Source of the DNA: CAYWNK01 sp964459495
Lineage (GTDB): Bacteria; Planctomycetota; UBA1135; GCA-002686595
Reading direction: 5' to 3'
DNA length: 64,000 bases
Assembly (NCBI GenBank): GCA_964459495.1
Contig: CAYWNK010000006.1
Location: 1 to 64,000 of the forward strand
The position numbers and the translations under genes were made by a program. The notes beneath the pieces are model-generated. The model saw only the letters and a program-made list of their open reading frames with translations. It ran no database searches and was not told the DNA's origin. This document shows positions 8,253 through 16,014 of this stretch, in pieces; the stretch's first letter is position 1, and each line of letters begins with the position of its first letter.

Positions 8253-8864
8253 CTACAGGATGTAGTCGTCGTCTCGCTCCAAGTCCTTCAGCGTCAGCTT
8301 GTGCTTCTTCAGAAGGGCGGCGAGCTTCTTCTCGTCCACGTCGGCGTTCTTGTCCTTGAAGTGGATGATGGTCTCCGCACCCGCGAAGACGTCCGCCACG
8401 CTGTCACCGAGCTCTTTCATCAAGGTCGCACGGACCTTGCCAGCTTCGATGGCTCACGTGAGGCCAGGCGTCTTGGCGACGAAGGCGGCCTTGGCGCGCT
8501 GGGTCTCGCGCCTGGTGAGCTGGACGAACTCCACCCCGTTCTCTTTGCAGGACTTGGTGAGCTGCTTTTCGAGCTTCGGGGCGTCGATCTTGGCGCCCTT
8601 CTCGAACGTGAAGGTCGCGATCGTTCCCGAGAGGAACATCCGGTCGATGCCTTTGACAGACTTCATGGCCGCACGGGCCTGGGTGCCGGCTTTTCAGCCT
8701 GCTCCCTTGGCTTCCATCACCCAAACGGTGATGGATTCAGCCTTGGGCTTTTGCTTCTTGGCGGGTTCCTGCTGGACGGGCTTGGGCGGCTGGACGTCCT
8801 GCGCTTGGGCAGGCATGACCAGCAGCGCGGCCGTCAGGGCCGCTCCGAGGGTGGTGATCTTCAT
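8253..8864 (-). CDS. Exported HMA-like protein with two selenocysteines
   Basis: One continuous frame runs from ATG 8864 to TAG 8253 (203 residues) apart from two TGA codons, at 8694-8696 (residue 57) and 8454-8456 (residue 137). A signal peptide (MKITTLGAALTAALLVMPAQA) leads a Lys/Pro/Gln-rich linker and two similar halves. Each half resembles a heavy-metal-associated fold: GAG-U57-KAGTQARAAMKSVKGID and GLT-U137-AIEAGKVRATLMKELGDS, each followed by a beta-alpha pattern (TIATFTFEKGAKIDAPKLEKQL; TIIHFKDKNADVDEKKLAALL). In both halves Sec sits where the first Cys of GMTCxxC would be, and the second Cys is replaced (Gly in half one, Glu in half two). SECIS-like hairpins follow both TGAs. Coding character and domain pattern persist across each TGA. 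Possible role: selenol-based binding of soft metals, or a redox role. Confidence 0.85.
8421..8439 (-). promoter_or_regulatory. SECIS-like stem-loop for Sec137
   Basis: On the minus strand, a perfect 7-bp stem CAAGGTC/GACCTTG closes the loop CGTGC (G at position 2). The loop begins after 21 nt from the second TGA, within the range usual for bacterial SECIS elements. Confidence 0.72.
8667..8679 (-). promoter_or_regulatory. SECIS-like stem-loop for Sec57
   Basis: On the minus strand, a 4-bp stem GGCC/GGCC closes the loop CGTGC, 18 nt after the first TGA. The loop is identical to that of the hairpin after the second TGA of the same gene, which is suggestive, although the stem is short. Confidence 0.55.
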
Positions 8865-8984
8865 GGTGATGTAGGCCCGGGGTCGGGCCTTGATCTATCT
8901 CTTCGATCGCGAACGGGCTGGGTGAGCGGTTTTCCGTGTAAGGAAAACAACCTAGGGCCCCTGAGCGCCCCAAGACGGGGCATT

Positions 8985-9650
8985 TCAGTCGATCGCGGGA
9001 TCGATGATGTCCTTCAGAATGCCCGACAGGTCCGGGGATTGTTCGACAGCAGGGATCTCGGCCTCTTCGACCGTGGTCTTGGCGAGAGCGACTCCGGCCC
9101 GAATCTGCTCGGGCTTGCTGCCGCCCTCGACGCTGACGTGGAAGCCGCTGTCCTGCTGCTGCTGCCCGGAGACCTTGGCGATCTCGTTGTCGTTCGCCCG
9201 AGTCAGGGTGCCGTCCACCCTGCCCTGGATGTAGCGCTCGAAGGTGTCGTCGGCAGCGTCCCGTTCCTCGTCGGTGAAGTCTGGGCCCTGCATCCCTGCG
9301 CGCAATGTGGCGCAAAGAAGGACCGCACTGAAGGGGCTCGTGCCGACTCGTTCCATAAGTTGGCCGAACTCCTCCATGGAGACCTCATCGGTCTTGATGG
9401 CGTCCCGTAGACGTGCGATCTGTCCGATGACCTCGCCCTTCTCCTTGGGGTCCAGGTTCGTGCTGCTGATCTCCTCTTCCATGCCCTCGTAGGCACCGTC
9501 GACCATGCTGTCCCGGATCTTGTCTTTCAGCATGAAGCCGGCGATCGACGCGATCAGGACGAGCACAAAGACGACGGCGCAACCGATCCCCAGGCAGGTG
9601 AGGAAGGAGCGGGCACCGGAGGATCCCTCGGGTTGTTGGGTGTCGGTCAT
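8985..9650 (-). CDS. Single-pass membrane protein of unknown function
   Basis: A 221-residue protein starting at ATG 9650 (MTDTQQPEGSSGARSF). A single membrane segment at about 18-40 (CLGIGCAVVFVLVLIASIAGFML fits it) follows a short polar N-terminus. The rest is charged and mostly helical (GMEEEISSTNLDPKEKGEVIGQ), with a Gln-run (QQQQ) near the middle. I do not recognise the family. It looks monocistronic: 120 bp separate it from the HMA-like gene and 126 bp from hemF. The long upstream open extension is Pro/Arg-rich and was rejected as coding. Confidence 0.65.
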   Translation of the reverse strand: MTDTQQPEGSSGARSFLTCLGIGCAVVFVLVLIASIAGFMLKDKIRDSMVDGAYEGMEEEISSTNLDPKEKGEVIGQIARLRDAIKTDEVSMEEFGQLMERVGTSPFSAVLLCATLRAGMQGPDFTDEERDAADDTFERYIQGRVDGTLTRANDNEIAKVSGQQQQDSGFHVSVEGGSKPEQIRAGVALAKTTVEEAEIPAVEQSPDLSGILKDIIDPAID

Positions 9651-9776
9651 AGGGAGGATGCGGGGAGGGCGAGGTGGAGGCTCAGGGCCCGGGCGCTGCA
9701 AGCTAGCCAGATCGGGTCCGGAATTGCCCTGCGGATGCACATGGGATCGATTCGCAAGAGATCCGGATTTCGGGGC

Positions 9777-10811
9777 TCAGCGGTGGTTGTCCACTGTGGG
9801 GGGGAGCACTTCGCCGGACGCCTGGTGAGCGAGAGCCTCGGGATGGTTCGAGTAGTGGGCGCGGACGGCCTGGGCCAGCGCTCGCTTGGTCGTCGTCGTC
9901 ACCGGGGCCGGATTGGCGCTAGGCAGCGCGGCCAGCAGGGCGTCGAGCAGCTTTTCCTGGGGCGCTGGAAGGCGGGGGCGCCAGGAAGCGAGGAGCTCGG
10001 GGTCTACGTGTCCCGGGAGCGATCCCATGATGCCGACGTCGTTTTGGTCGTGGACCAGCAGTCCGGAGCTTGTTCCGCGGTCGAGGGTTAGCACCTGGAA
10101 CAGGTAGCTCGTGTGGTAGGCGAGCTGGCGCCTGCAGTCGTCGTCCGAGACGCTGCGCCCTTGGCCTTCCTCAACCGCGAGAATATAGGTACCAACGGCA
10201 GCGCGAGCGACCGCGTCGGCTAGGGCGCGATCGGCCTCGAAGTCCCCGCTGGAGTGATTCTCCAGGTAGAAGTGACTCACGCCGCGGTGGCGCTCAAGGG
10301 CTGGGATATAGAAGTAGCGCTCGCCCTGTTCGCGGGCAGCTTGCGCCAGGTCGCCAAGGGCTGCTCCGATGGCAGCATCGAAGTTCACCCTGTGCCCGTC
10401 GTCGGGGATGGCCGGGTTGAGATCTGCCATCATCCGCCAGTAGCCGCGACCCGACCGGAGTTCGGTCCAGCTGATGTGCATATGCATCGACGGCGCGTGT
10501 GGGCTGCGCGGGTGGACGATGCAAGACAGCGCCGTGGCAGAACCCAGGGCTTTCTCGGGCAGGTCGTCGTAGTGGATCGCCGAGTAGTTGATCGATGCGC
10601 GTCCAAATACCGGGGAGTCCTGGATCCCGAAACGCACCCCGCCGCCGTGGCGGCCTTCGTCCCTGAGCCACTCGGTGGGCTTCAAGTTGCACGGCGAGCC
10701 AGCGTTCCGGCTGAGCTCTTCGAGCTGCTGGACGAAGAGCTCTTGCAGGGACTGGACGAGCAGTGCGGCCTGCGTGGCGCTCTCGGACTGCGGGACCGTG
10801 CGGGTAGCCAT
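9777..10811 (-). CDS. hemF: Oxygen-dependent coproporphyrinogen III oxidase
   Basis: Oxidative decarboxylation of coproporphyrinogen III to protoporphyrinogen IX using O2. The 344-residue protein shows the HemF signature HPRSPHAPSMHMHISWTE (about residues 98-115), with the His residues expected at the active site. It also has the glycine-rich GGGVRFGIQDSPVFGRASINY segment broken into family-typical pieces and the C-terminal DRGTSSGL motif. Start ATG 10811. It is separated from the main heme operon at 53-62 kb and sits beside feoB, with which it may share transcription (122 bp apart, same strand). It indicates at least facultatively aerobic heme synthesis. Confidence 0.9.
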   Translation of the reverse strand: MATRTVPQSESATQAALLVQSLQELFVQQLEELSRNAGSPCNLKPTEWLRDEGRHGGGVRFGIQDSPVFGRASINYSAIHYDDLPEKALGSATALSCIVHPRSPHAPSMHMHISWTELRSGRGYWRMMADLNPAIPDDGHRVNFDAAIGAALGDLAQAAREQGERYFYIPALERHRGVSHFYLENHSSGDFEADRALADAVARAAVGTYILAVEEGQGRSVSDDDCRRQLAYHTSYLFQVLTLDRGTSSGLLVHDQNDVGIMGSLPGHVDPELLASWRPRLPAPQEKLLDALLAALPSANPAPVTTTTKRALAQAVRAHYSNHPEALAHQASGEVLPPTVDNHR

Positions 10812-10933
10812 GCTCCGATCCTAACCTGAATCATGGATGCGGATTCAGGCCAGACCGCCGGATCACGTGCTTGGGGTGGGGCCCCGGGGGGGGCAGGTGG
10901 ATTGCGGCCTAGGCCCAAGATCCACGCTCCGCA

Positions 10934-13138
10934 TCAGCCTCCGCCGCCGATACCCAGGAGCAGTCCACCCTGGTAGACGACGAAGCTCGCCACCCAGGCA
11001 AGCACCGTCATGTACCCCAGCATGAATAGGGGCCAGTGCCACGAGTTGGTCTCGCGTTTGACGACAGCGACCGTCGACATGCACTGACAGGCTAGGGCGA
11101 AGAAGACGAGCAGGGAGAAGCCAGCGAGCGGACTGTACACCGGCTTGCCGTTGGGCCTCGATTCGGCGCGCATTCGCGTGCGCAGGGGCACCGAGCCTTC
11201 GTCAACTTCAGCGCCGACCCCGTAGACGAGCCCCATCGTGGACACAAAGACCTCGCGGGCGGCAAAGGACCCGATCAGGCCGATTCCAATCTTCCAGTCG
11301 AAGCCCAGGGGGGCGATTGCAGGCTCGATGGCGCGTCCCAGTTGACCGGCATAACTGGCCTGTAGCTGAGCGGAAGATTCCTCGTGGTTCAGCTTGTCGA
11401 GCATGCTCAACCGCTCGGGTTCCGACGCGATAGCCTCGGCGGTGGCACGCTCGGACCCAAAGTCCCGGCCCAGCTCCGGGGTGCGCGGGAACGAGAGCAG
11501 GAACCACAGGGCAACGGTGCAGACCAGGATCACCCCGCCGGCCTCCGAGAGGAACACCTTGCCCTTCGACCACATCTCCTGGATGACCCGTCGGAAATCG
11601 GGCATCCGGTAGGGGGGCAGCTCCAGGATGAGCGGGACACTGGGGCCCTTGAGAAGCGTGCGCGAAAGGACCGCAGCGGCCAGGAGCGCAATGACTGTGC
11701 TAAACAGGTACATCGCCACCATCAGAAGGGCCTGAACGGGCATGCCCCAGAAGCGCTGCGGCGGGAACAGGGTGGCGATGATCAGCGTGTAGACCGGCAA
11801 GCGCGCGGAACACGTCATCAGCGGCACGACCAGCATGGTCACCATCCGCTCACGACGACGTTCCATCGTGCGGGTGGCCATGATCGCTGGAATTGCGCAG
11901 GCGAAGCCCGACAGCATCGGCACGAAGGCGCGGCCGTGGAGCCCCATCAGTTTCATGAGACGGTCCATGAGAAAGGCCACGCGCGCCATGTATCCCGTCG
12001 CCTCCATCACGGAGATGAAAAGGAAGAGCAGCAAGATCTGCGGCAGGAACACCACGACCGAGCCGACGCCAGCGATGAGGCCCTCGGTGATGAAGTCACG
12101 GAAGATCCCCTCAGGCATGTTCGCTGAGACCTTGGATGAGATCCAGCCGAACAAGGACTCCACGCCCCCGATGAGGGGGTCCGCGCCGGTGAACAGCGTC
12201 TGGAAGAGGACACCCATCACGGTGAGGAAGATGGGGAAGCCGTAGAGCGGATTGAGCAGTACCGAGTCGATGCGCTGCGTCCAAGTGCGCGGAGCGGGGC
12301 CATCGTGGAATAGAAACGAGCCCTCGTGGGCGTCGATCCAGTCGTAGCGACGGGCGACGAGCTCGGTGTCGATATCCCGGCCAGCCTGGGCGGCGCCCTC
12401 GCGGCGCGCCATGACGCCTTCTCGGAGGGGCTCGGGGATACCTTTGAGCTCGTCGTTTTCATCGACAGAGAGCAGCGCCCATGCCGCGATCGCCCGGCGG
12501 CGTTCTGGATCTCCGTGGCACCATGGATCAGGGACCAACTTTTCGATCGCCTGCAGGTCGGTCAGCGTCTCGCCGCCAAAGGGCCAGCGGGTACCAGGGC
12601 GCGAAGAGGCGGGGTCGGCGAGGGCCTTGTCCATGGCCTGTCGCAGGTCCCCGAGCCCCTGGTTCTTGAGCGCGGCGATGGGAACGACCGGCACTCCGAG
12701 CGCCGCCTGGAGGGCGTCGACTTCGATGCGCTCCGACCTGCCCGGCAGCATGTCGGTCATATTGAGCGCGACGAGCACCGGGGCGTTGACCTCGATGAGC
12801 TGCAGCACCAGGTATAGGTTGCGGGTGAGCTGGGTGGCATCTACCACCACGACCACCAGGTCGGGTCGGGGGTAGGGAGCGACGCCGCAGGTGGCCAGAA
12901 GGGCGATCTGCTCCTCCTCGCTCCGGGCGGAGAGCGAATAGGTGCCCGGCACATCCACGAGGGTCACGTTGCCAGCACCAGGCAGCTGGAGGTGACCGCT
13001 GTGCCGGTCGATGGTGATGCCCGGATAGTTGCCCACCTTGAGCTCGAGGCCGGTGAGGTGGTTGAAGAGGGTGGTCTTGCCCGTATTCGGGTTGCCGGCG
13101 ATCACCACGAGCGGCGATCCGGCGAGAGTGCTACTCAT
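10934..13138 (-). CDS. feoB: Ferrous iron transporter FeoB
   Basis: A 734-residue inner-membrane Fe(II) transporter. The N-terminal GTPase has G1 GNPNTGKT (15-22), G3 DVPGTYSL and G4 NMTD. The helical spacer follows, then the membrane domain with the two gating half-sites typical of the family (GVGSVVVFLPQILLLFLFIS region; SGFACAIPAIMATRTM). Cys residues near LMTCSARLPVY are conserved in the family. Start ATG 13138 overlaps the end of feoA by 8 bp, so the two are translationally coupled. Regulation by iron is likely through the operator before feoA. The C-terminus ends in a Gly-rich GIGGGG; no FeoC follows. Confidence 0.95.
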   Translation of the reverse strand: MSSTLAGSPLVVIAGNPNTGKTTLFNHLTGLELKVGNYPGITIDRHSGHLQLPGAGNVTLVDVPGTYSLSARSEEEQIALLATCGVAPYPRPDLVVVVVDATQLTRNLYLVLQLIEVNAPVLVALNMTDMLPGRSERIEVDALQAALGVPVVPIAALKNQGLGDLRQAMDKALADPASSRPGTRWPFGGETLTDLQAIEKLVPDPWCHGDPERRRAIAAWALLSVDENDELKGIPEPLREGVMARREGAAQAGRDIDTELVARRYDWIDAHEGSFLFHDGPAPRTWTQRIDSVLLNPLYGFPIFLTVMGVLFQTLFTGADPLIGGVESLFGWISSKVSANMPEGIFRDFITEGLIAGVGSVVVFLPQILLLFLFISVMEATGYMARVAFLMDRLMKLMGLHGRAFVPMLSGFACAIPAIMATRTMERRRERMVTMLVVPLMTCSARLPVYTLIIATLFPPQRFWGMPVQALLMVAMYLFSTVIALLAAAVLSRTLLKGPSVPLILELPPYRMPDFRRVIQEMWSKGKVFLSEAGGVILVCTVALWFLLSFPRTPELGRDFGSERATAEAIASEPERLSMLDKLNHEESSAQLQASYAGQLGRAIEPAIAPLGFDWKIGIGLIGSFAAREVFVSTMGLVYGVGAEVDEGSVPLRTRMRAESRPNGKPVYSPLAGFSLLVFFALACQCMSTVAVVKRETNSWHWPLFMLGYMTVLAWVASFVVYQGGLLLGIGGGG

Positions 13139-13376
13139 CTTGGAGGTCCACCAGAATCTGCCCGGCCTCGGAGTGGCGCAGGGACAGGTGGCACCCGCGC
13201 ACGACGATCTCCACCAGATTGTGCACGTCCGAGCGGCGCAGCAGCCTCACGGTGGTGCCTGGGAGCAGCCCGAGCTCGAGCAGTCGCCTACGGAAGGCGC
13301 GCTGACCTTTCAGCTCGACCAGGAGGGCGAATCGGCCCGGGGGCAGCGAACGCAGGGGGATCAAATTGGATGCCAT
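13131..13376 (-). CDS. feoA: FeoA-type accessory protein
   Basis: An 81-residue SH3-like protein that supports FeoB. The pattern LRSLPPGRFALLVELKG, RRRLLELGLLPGTTVRLLRR and VVRGCHLSLRHSEAGQILV is the complete FeoA fold. I chose ATG 13376; a TTG five codons upstream lies inside the palindrome and is less likely. No Shine-Dalgarno sequence is visible, and the start codon directly abuts an inverted repeat. It is followed with 8 bp overlap by feoB. Confidence 0.9.
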   Translation of the reverse strand: MASNLIPLRSLPPGRFALLVELKGQRAFRRRLLELGLLPGTTVRLLRRSDVHNLVEIVVRGCHLSLRHSEAGQILVDLQDE

Positions 13377-13390
13377 GAGAATGGTTCTCA
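13376..13390 (-). promoter_or_regulatory. Fur-like operator at the feoA start
   Basis: A perfect inverted repeat TGAGAA-TGG-TTCTCA touches the feoA start codon. It resembles half-sites of Fur-family boxes, and the position before an iron-uptake operon supports iron-responsive repression. The family of regulator is inferred. Confidence 0.5.
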
Positions 13391-13509
13391 ATAGCGCGTT
13401 TTAGCACGGGGGAGGCCGCGGGGAAAGCCCAATGGGCCCCAAGACCTTCGAACCTGGATGGTCCCTGCCACATCTTGTGTGGCAGAAGGGGCCAAGCCGG
13501 TGAGCGGCA

Positions 13510-13518
13510 GGCTAGATT
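13510..13518 (+). promoter_or_regulatory. -10 promoter element GGCTAGATT before rpiA
   Basis: The TAGATT hexamer ends 6 nt before the rpiA ATG, so the predicted transcription start falls at or next to the start codon, implying a leaderless mRNA. It is related to the TGCTAGANT elements seen elsewhere in the window, with GGC instead of TGC. Confidence 0.4.
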
Positions 13519-13524
13519 GCGTCG

Positions 13525-14223
13525 ATGTCCAACCCCTCCGACCCCAAACGCGTGGCCGGCCGTCGAGCGGCCGACATGGTCAGCTCTGGAACCGTTGTGG
13601 GCCTGGGGACAGGCTCGACCGTCTTTCACACCCTTGTGCGATTGGCTGAGCGGATCGCAAGCGAGGGGCTGGAGATTCGCGGGGTGCCCACGTCCACCGA
13701 TACCGAGGGCAAAGCCCGCGAGATGGGCATTCCCCTGGCGACGCTGAACGACGTCGAGACCATCGACCTGACGATCGACGGCGCGGATGAGGCCGACCCT
13801 GCGTTTTGTCTGACCAAGGGAGGCGGCGGCGCACTGCTACGCGAGAAGGTGGTCGCCTACTCGTCCAGAAAGGTCGTGATCGTGCTGACGGGCTCCAAGC
13901 GTGTTGAGCGTTTAGGCGACACCTTTGCACTGCCGGTGGAGGTGGTTCCGTTCGCCCTGCCGATGGTAGCCCGTGAAATCACGAAGCTAGGCGCTGAGCC
14001 CGTCGAGCGCCGTTCCAACGGCGGCCAGAGTTACCGAACCGACAACGGATGCGCGATCTTGGACTGTCGGTTCCGGGGGGGGATTCAAGATCCTGCCGCG
14101 ATGGAGCAGGCCCTTGACCGGATTCCTGGCTTGGTTGAGACGGGCCTTTTCTGCGGCCTGGCGCACACCCTCGTGGTCGGCGCCGAAAGCGGCGAGGCGG
14201 AAGTGATTCAACGGGGCGCCTGA
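13525..14223 (+). CDS. rpiA: Ribose-5-phosphate isomerase A
   Basis: Interconverts ribose 5-phosphate and ribulose 5-phosphate in the pentose phosphate pathway. The 232-residue protein has all family motifs: GLGTGSTV (phosphate binding), TIDGADEAD with the catalytic Asp/Glu region, LTKGGGGALLREK, and the late TDNGCAILD. Length matches the family (about 220-235). Start ATG 13525; no Shine-Dalgarno is evident and a -10 element sits 6 nt upstream. It is flanked by the divergent feo operon and the flagellar sigma-54 promoter, so it is probably monocistronic. Confidence 0.95.
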   Translation: MSNPSDPKRVAGRRAADMVSSGTVVGLGTGSTVFHTLVRLAERIASEGLEIRGVPTSTDTEGKAREMGIPLATLNDVETIDLTIDGADEADPAFCLTKGGGGALLREKVVAYSSRKVVIVLTGSKRVERLGDTFALPVEVVPFALPMVAREITKLGAEPVERRSNGGQSYRTDNGCAILDCRFRGGIQDPAAMEQALDRIPGLVETGLFCGLAHTLVVGAESGEAEVIQRGA

Positions 14224-14340
14224 ACGATTTTCCGGTCCGGGAATTTTCGGCCGCCGCAGTGGGACTAGGGCACTGACTCAAAGTTAGACCCATAGGCATT
14301 CACGGGCTCCTCCACGGCTTTTTGCCGGTTTCGGCCCACT

Positions 14341-14356
14341 TGGCATCGCCGTTGCT
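14341..14356 (+). promoter_or_regulatory. Sigma-54 promoter for fliK-flgD-flgE
   Basis: TGGCATCGCCGTTGCT matches the -24/-12 consensus TGGCAC-N5-TTGCW with correct spacing. The expected transcription start is about 14367, 2 nt before the fliK ATG at 14369, so the message would be nearly leaderless. Confidence 0.75.
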
Positions 14357-14368
14357 TCCAAGCCGGCG

Positions 14369-15496
14369 ATGGAGAATCTGACTACCCAGTCCGGCCTCCG
14401 TTCCTTGGATGAATCTGGACGGTCGCTCACTGCGGGGCGGCCGTCCTATCCAGAGGCGAGGGAATCCTCGTTTGATGGGCACCTGGAACGGGCTCGCGCG
14501 GAAACGCGTGAGGAGGAACGTATCGCTGACCAGCGGGACGGCAGGCGGGAGGTGTCGGAGCGCAGAGAGCGATCCACGGAGCGTTCCTCTGAGCGATCCA
14601 CAGAACGCCGCGATGAATCGCGGGATGATTCCGACGTGGCGGAGGACCCGGGCGTCGACGAAGCGACGGGGCGCGGGGCAGCGGCCGGCGAGGCCGAAAC
14701 CTCCGACGGGTCAGATGGGCAAGAGAAGGGCGACGGGGCACAGGCGGAGCAGGACCAGGCTGACGAGCATGCGGCGGGCCAGTTTGCCGCCGTCCCCACG
14801 GAGTTCGACGCAGCGCCAGTGGAGGCGCCGGGCCTTGCTGCCCTGGCCGCCGCCGAGGTAGCGGAGGGGGAGGCCAGCGAATCCACCGCTGGCCAAGCCG
14901 CGGTGCCCAAGGCCGGGAGCGCCGCCTCGGTGGCCGCTGCTGGAGGAGTCGATCCCGGTGTCCGTGCCCCAACGCCCAGCGTGGGCGGGGTGGAAAATGC
15001 GCCGATTCAGGAGAGCAAGGTGGCCGCGGCGGAGACCGCCAAACCCGAGACCCAAGGGATCAAGGCCCCCATGGACCCTGAGCGGATCGCCCGCGCAGAG
15101 TCCGTCTTGAACCAGATCCGGATGCGCCTTGGAGGCGATCTGCGGAGCGCCACGCTCGCGCTCCAGCCGGCCGAACTTGGCCGCCTGAAAGTACACATCA
15201 AGGTCGAAGCTGGATCCGTTCGCGCTGAGCTGCGCGTGGAGTCGGCGGAGGCGATGGCCGCCCTCGAGCGGCACGTTCCCGAGCTGCGCGCGATGCTCAG
15301 TTCCGACGGCCTTGAGCTCGCTGACGTGTCGATTGGCCTCGCCCCCGAGGGTGAGTTCGACCAGGCGACAGGCAACGCGTTCGGCCGCGAGCCCGGTTCC
15401 GACCAGGCATCGAACGAACCCGAGGAATCCACCGAATCCACCGCTTCCCTCACCAGGGCCCTTGCTGACGAAGCAGGGGTCGATTTTCTCGCCTAA
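14369..15496 (+). CDS. fliK: Flagellar hook-length control protein FliK
   Basis: A 375-residue secreted ruler and switch protein that sets hook length. The N-terminal 250 residues are low-complexity, rich in Glu, Arg, Ser and Ala, including a degenerate ERSTERSSERSTER repeat, as is typical for fast-evolving FliK rulers. The C-terminal flg_hook domain (about 225-330) is clear: ATLALQPAELGRLKVHIKVE and LRAMLSSDGLELADVSIGLA. It is the first gene after the sigma-54 promoter; flgD follows 14 bp later. Only ATG 14369 fits as start. Confidence 0.88.
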   Translation: MENLTTQSGLRSLDESGRSLTAGRPSYPEARESSFDGHLERARAETREEERIADQRDGRREVSERRERSTERSSERSTERRDESRDDSDVAEDPGVDEATGRGAAAGEAETSDGSDGQEKGDGAQAEQDQADEHAAGQFAAVPTEFDAAPVEAPGLAALAAAEVAEGEASESTAGQAAVPKAGSAASVAAAGGVDPGVRAPTPSVGGVENAPIQESKVAAAETAKPETQGIKAPMDPERIARAESVLNQIRMRLGGDLRSATLALQPAELGRLKVHIKVEAGSVRAELRVESAEAMAALERHVPELRAMLSSDGLELADVSIGLAPEGEFDQATGNAFGREPGSDQASNEPEESTESTASLTRALADEAGVDFLA

Positions 15497-15510
15497 GGGC
15501 ACCTATCGTC

Positions 15511-16008
15511 ATGATCGATTCAATCTCTAATCTGTACGCCGGTTCCAACGGCATCGGTTCGAGCAGCTCGAAGGAGCTCGACAGCACGGACTTCATGTCT
15601 CTGCTCGTTGCTCAGCTGCAAAATCAAGACCCCACGAACCCGGTGGCCAACGAGGACTTCACGGCTCAGCTGGCCCAGTTCTCGTCCTTGGAGGAGATGC
15701 AGAACGTGAACTCGAACCTGCAGGCGATGGCTGCGCTGAGCCAGGAGAATGCACTCCTGAGTCAGCTGACGACCGCCGCGGGACTGATTGGTTCGAACGT
15801 GGACTTCATCGATCCGGCAACGGGGGAAGAGTCAAACGGGAACGTCGAGGCCGTGCGGCTCGAGACTGGGCTCACCCTCCTGCGCATCGACGGCGAGGAC
15901 GTGCCCCTGGCCAATGTTCTGGAGGTCCACGGATCCGATGAGTCGGGGAACTCCGGCGGCGATGACTCGGACGACAGCGACTCCGACGACAGCGACTCCG
16001 ACCTCTAG
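15511..16008 (+). CDS. flgD: Flagellar hook-capping protein FlgD, short form
   Basis: A scaffold for hook polymerisation. The N-terminal FlgD signature is present (FMSLLVAQLQNQDPTNPV, DFTAQLAQFSSLEEMQNVN). At 165 residues it is shorter than enteric FlgD (about 230): after a partial tudor-like segment (GSNVDFIDPATGE, DGEDVPLANVLEV) the FnIII-like half is missing. The protein ends in an acidic Ser-Asp tail (DDSDDSDSDDSDSDL) encoded by near-perfect repeats of a 15-bp unit. It sits between fliK and flgE. Confidence 0.88.
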   Translation: MIDSISNLYAGSNGIGSSSSKELDSTDFMSLLVAQLQNQDPTNPVANEDFTAQLAQFSSLEEMQNVNSNLQAMAALSQENALLSQLTTAAGLIGSNVDFIDPATGEESNGNVEAVRLETGLTLLRIDGEDVPLANVLEVHGSDESGNSGGDDSDDSDSDDSDSDL

Positions 16009-16014
16009 GACGCC

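Noticed and set aside
8205..9410. Long plus-strand open frame opposite the HMA-like gene
   Set aside because: It is antisense to two leftward genes, rich in Leu/Gly/Asp as expected of a GC-skew shadow, and has no domain or ribosome site.
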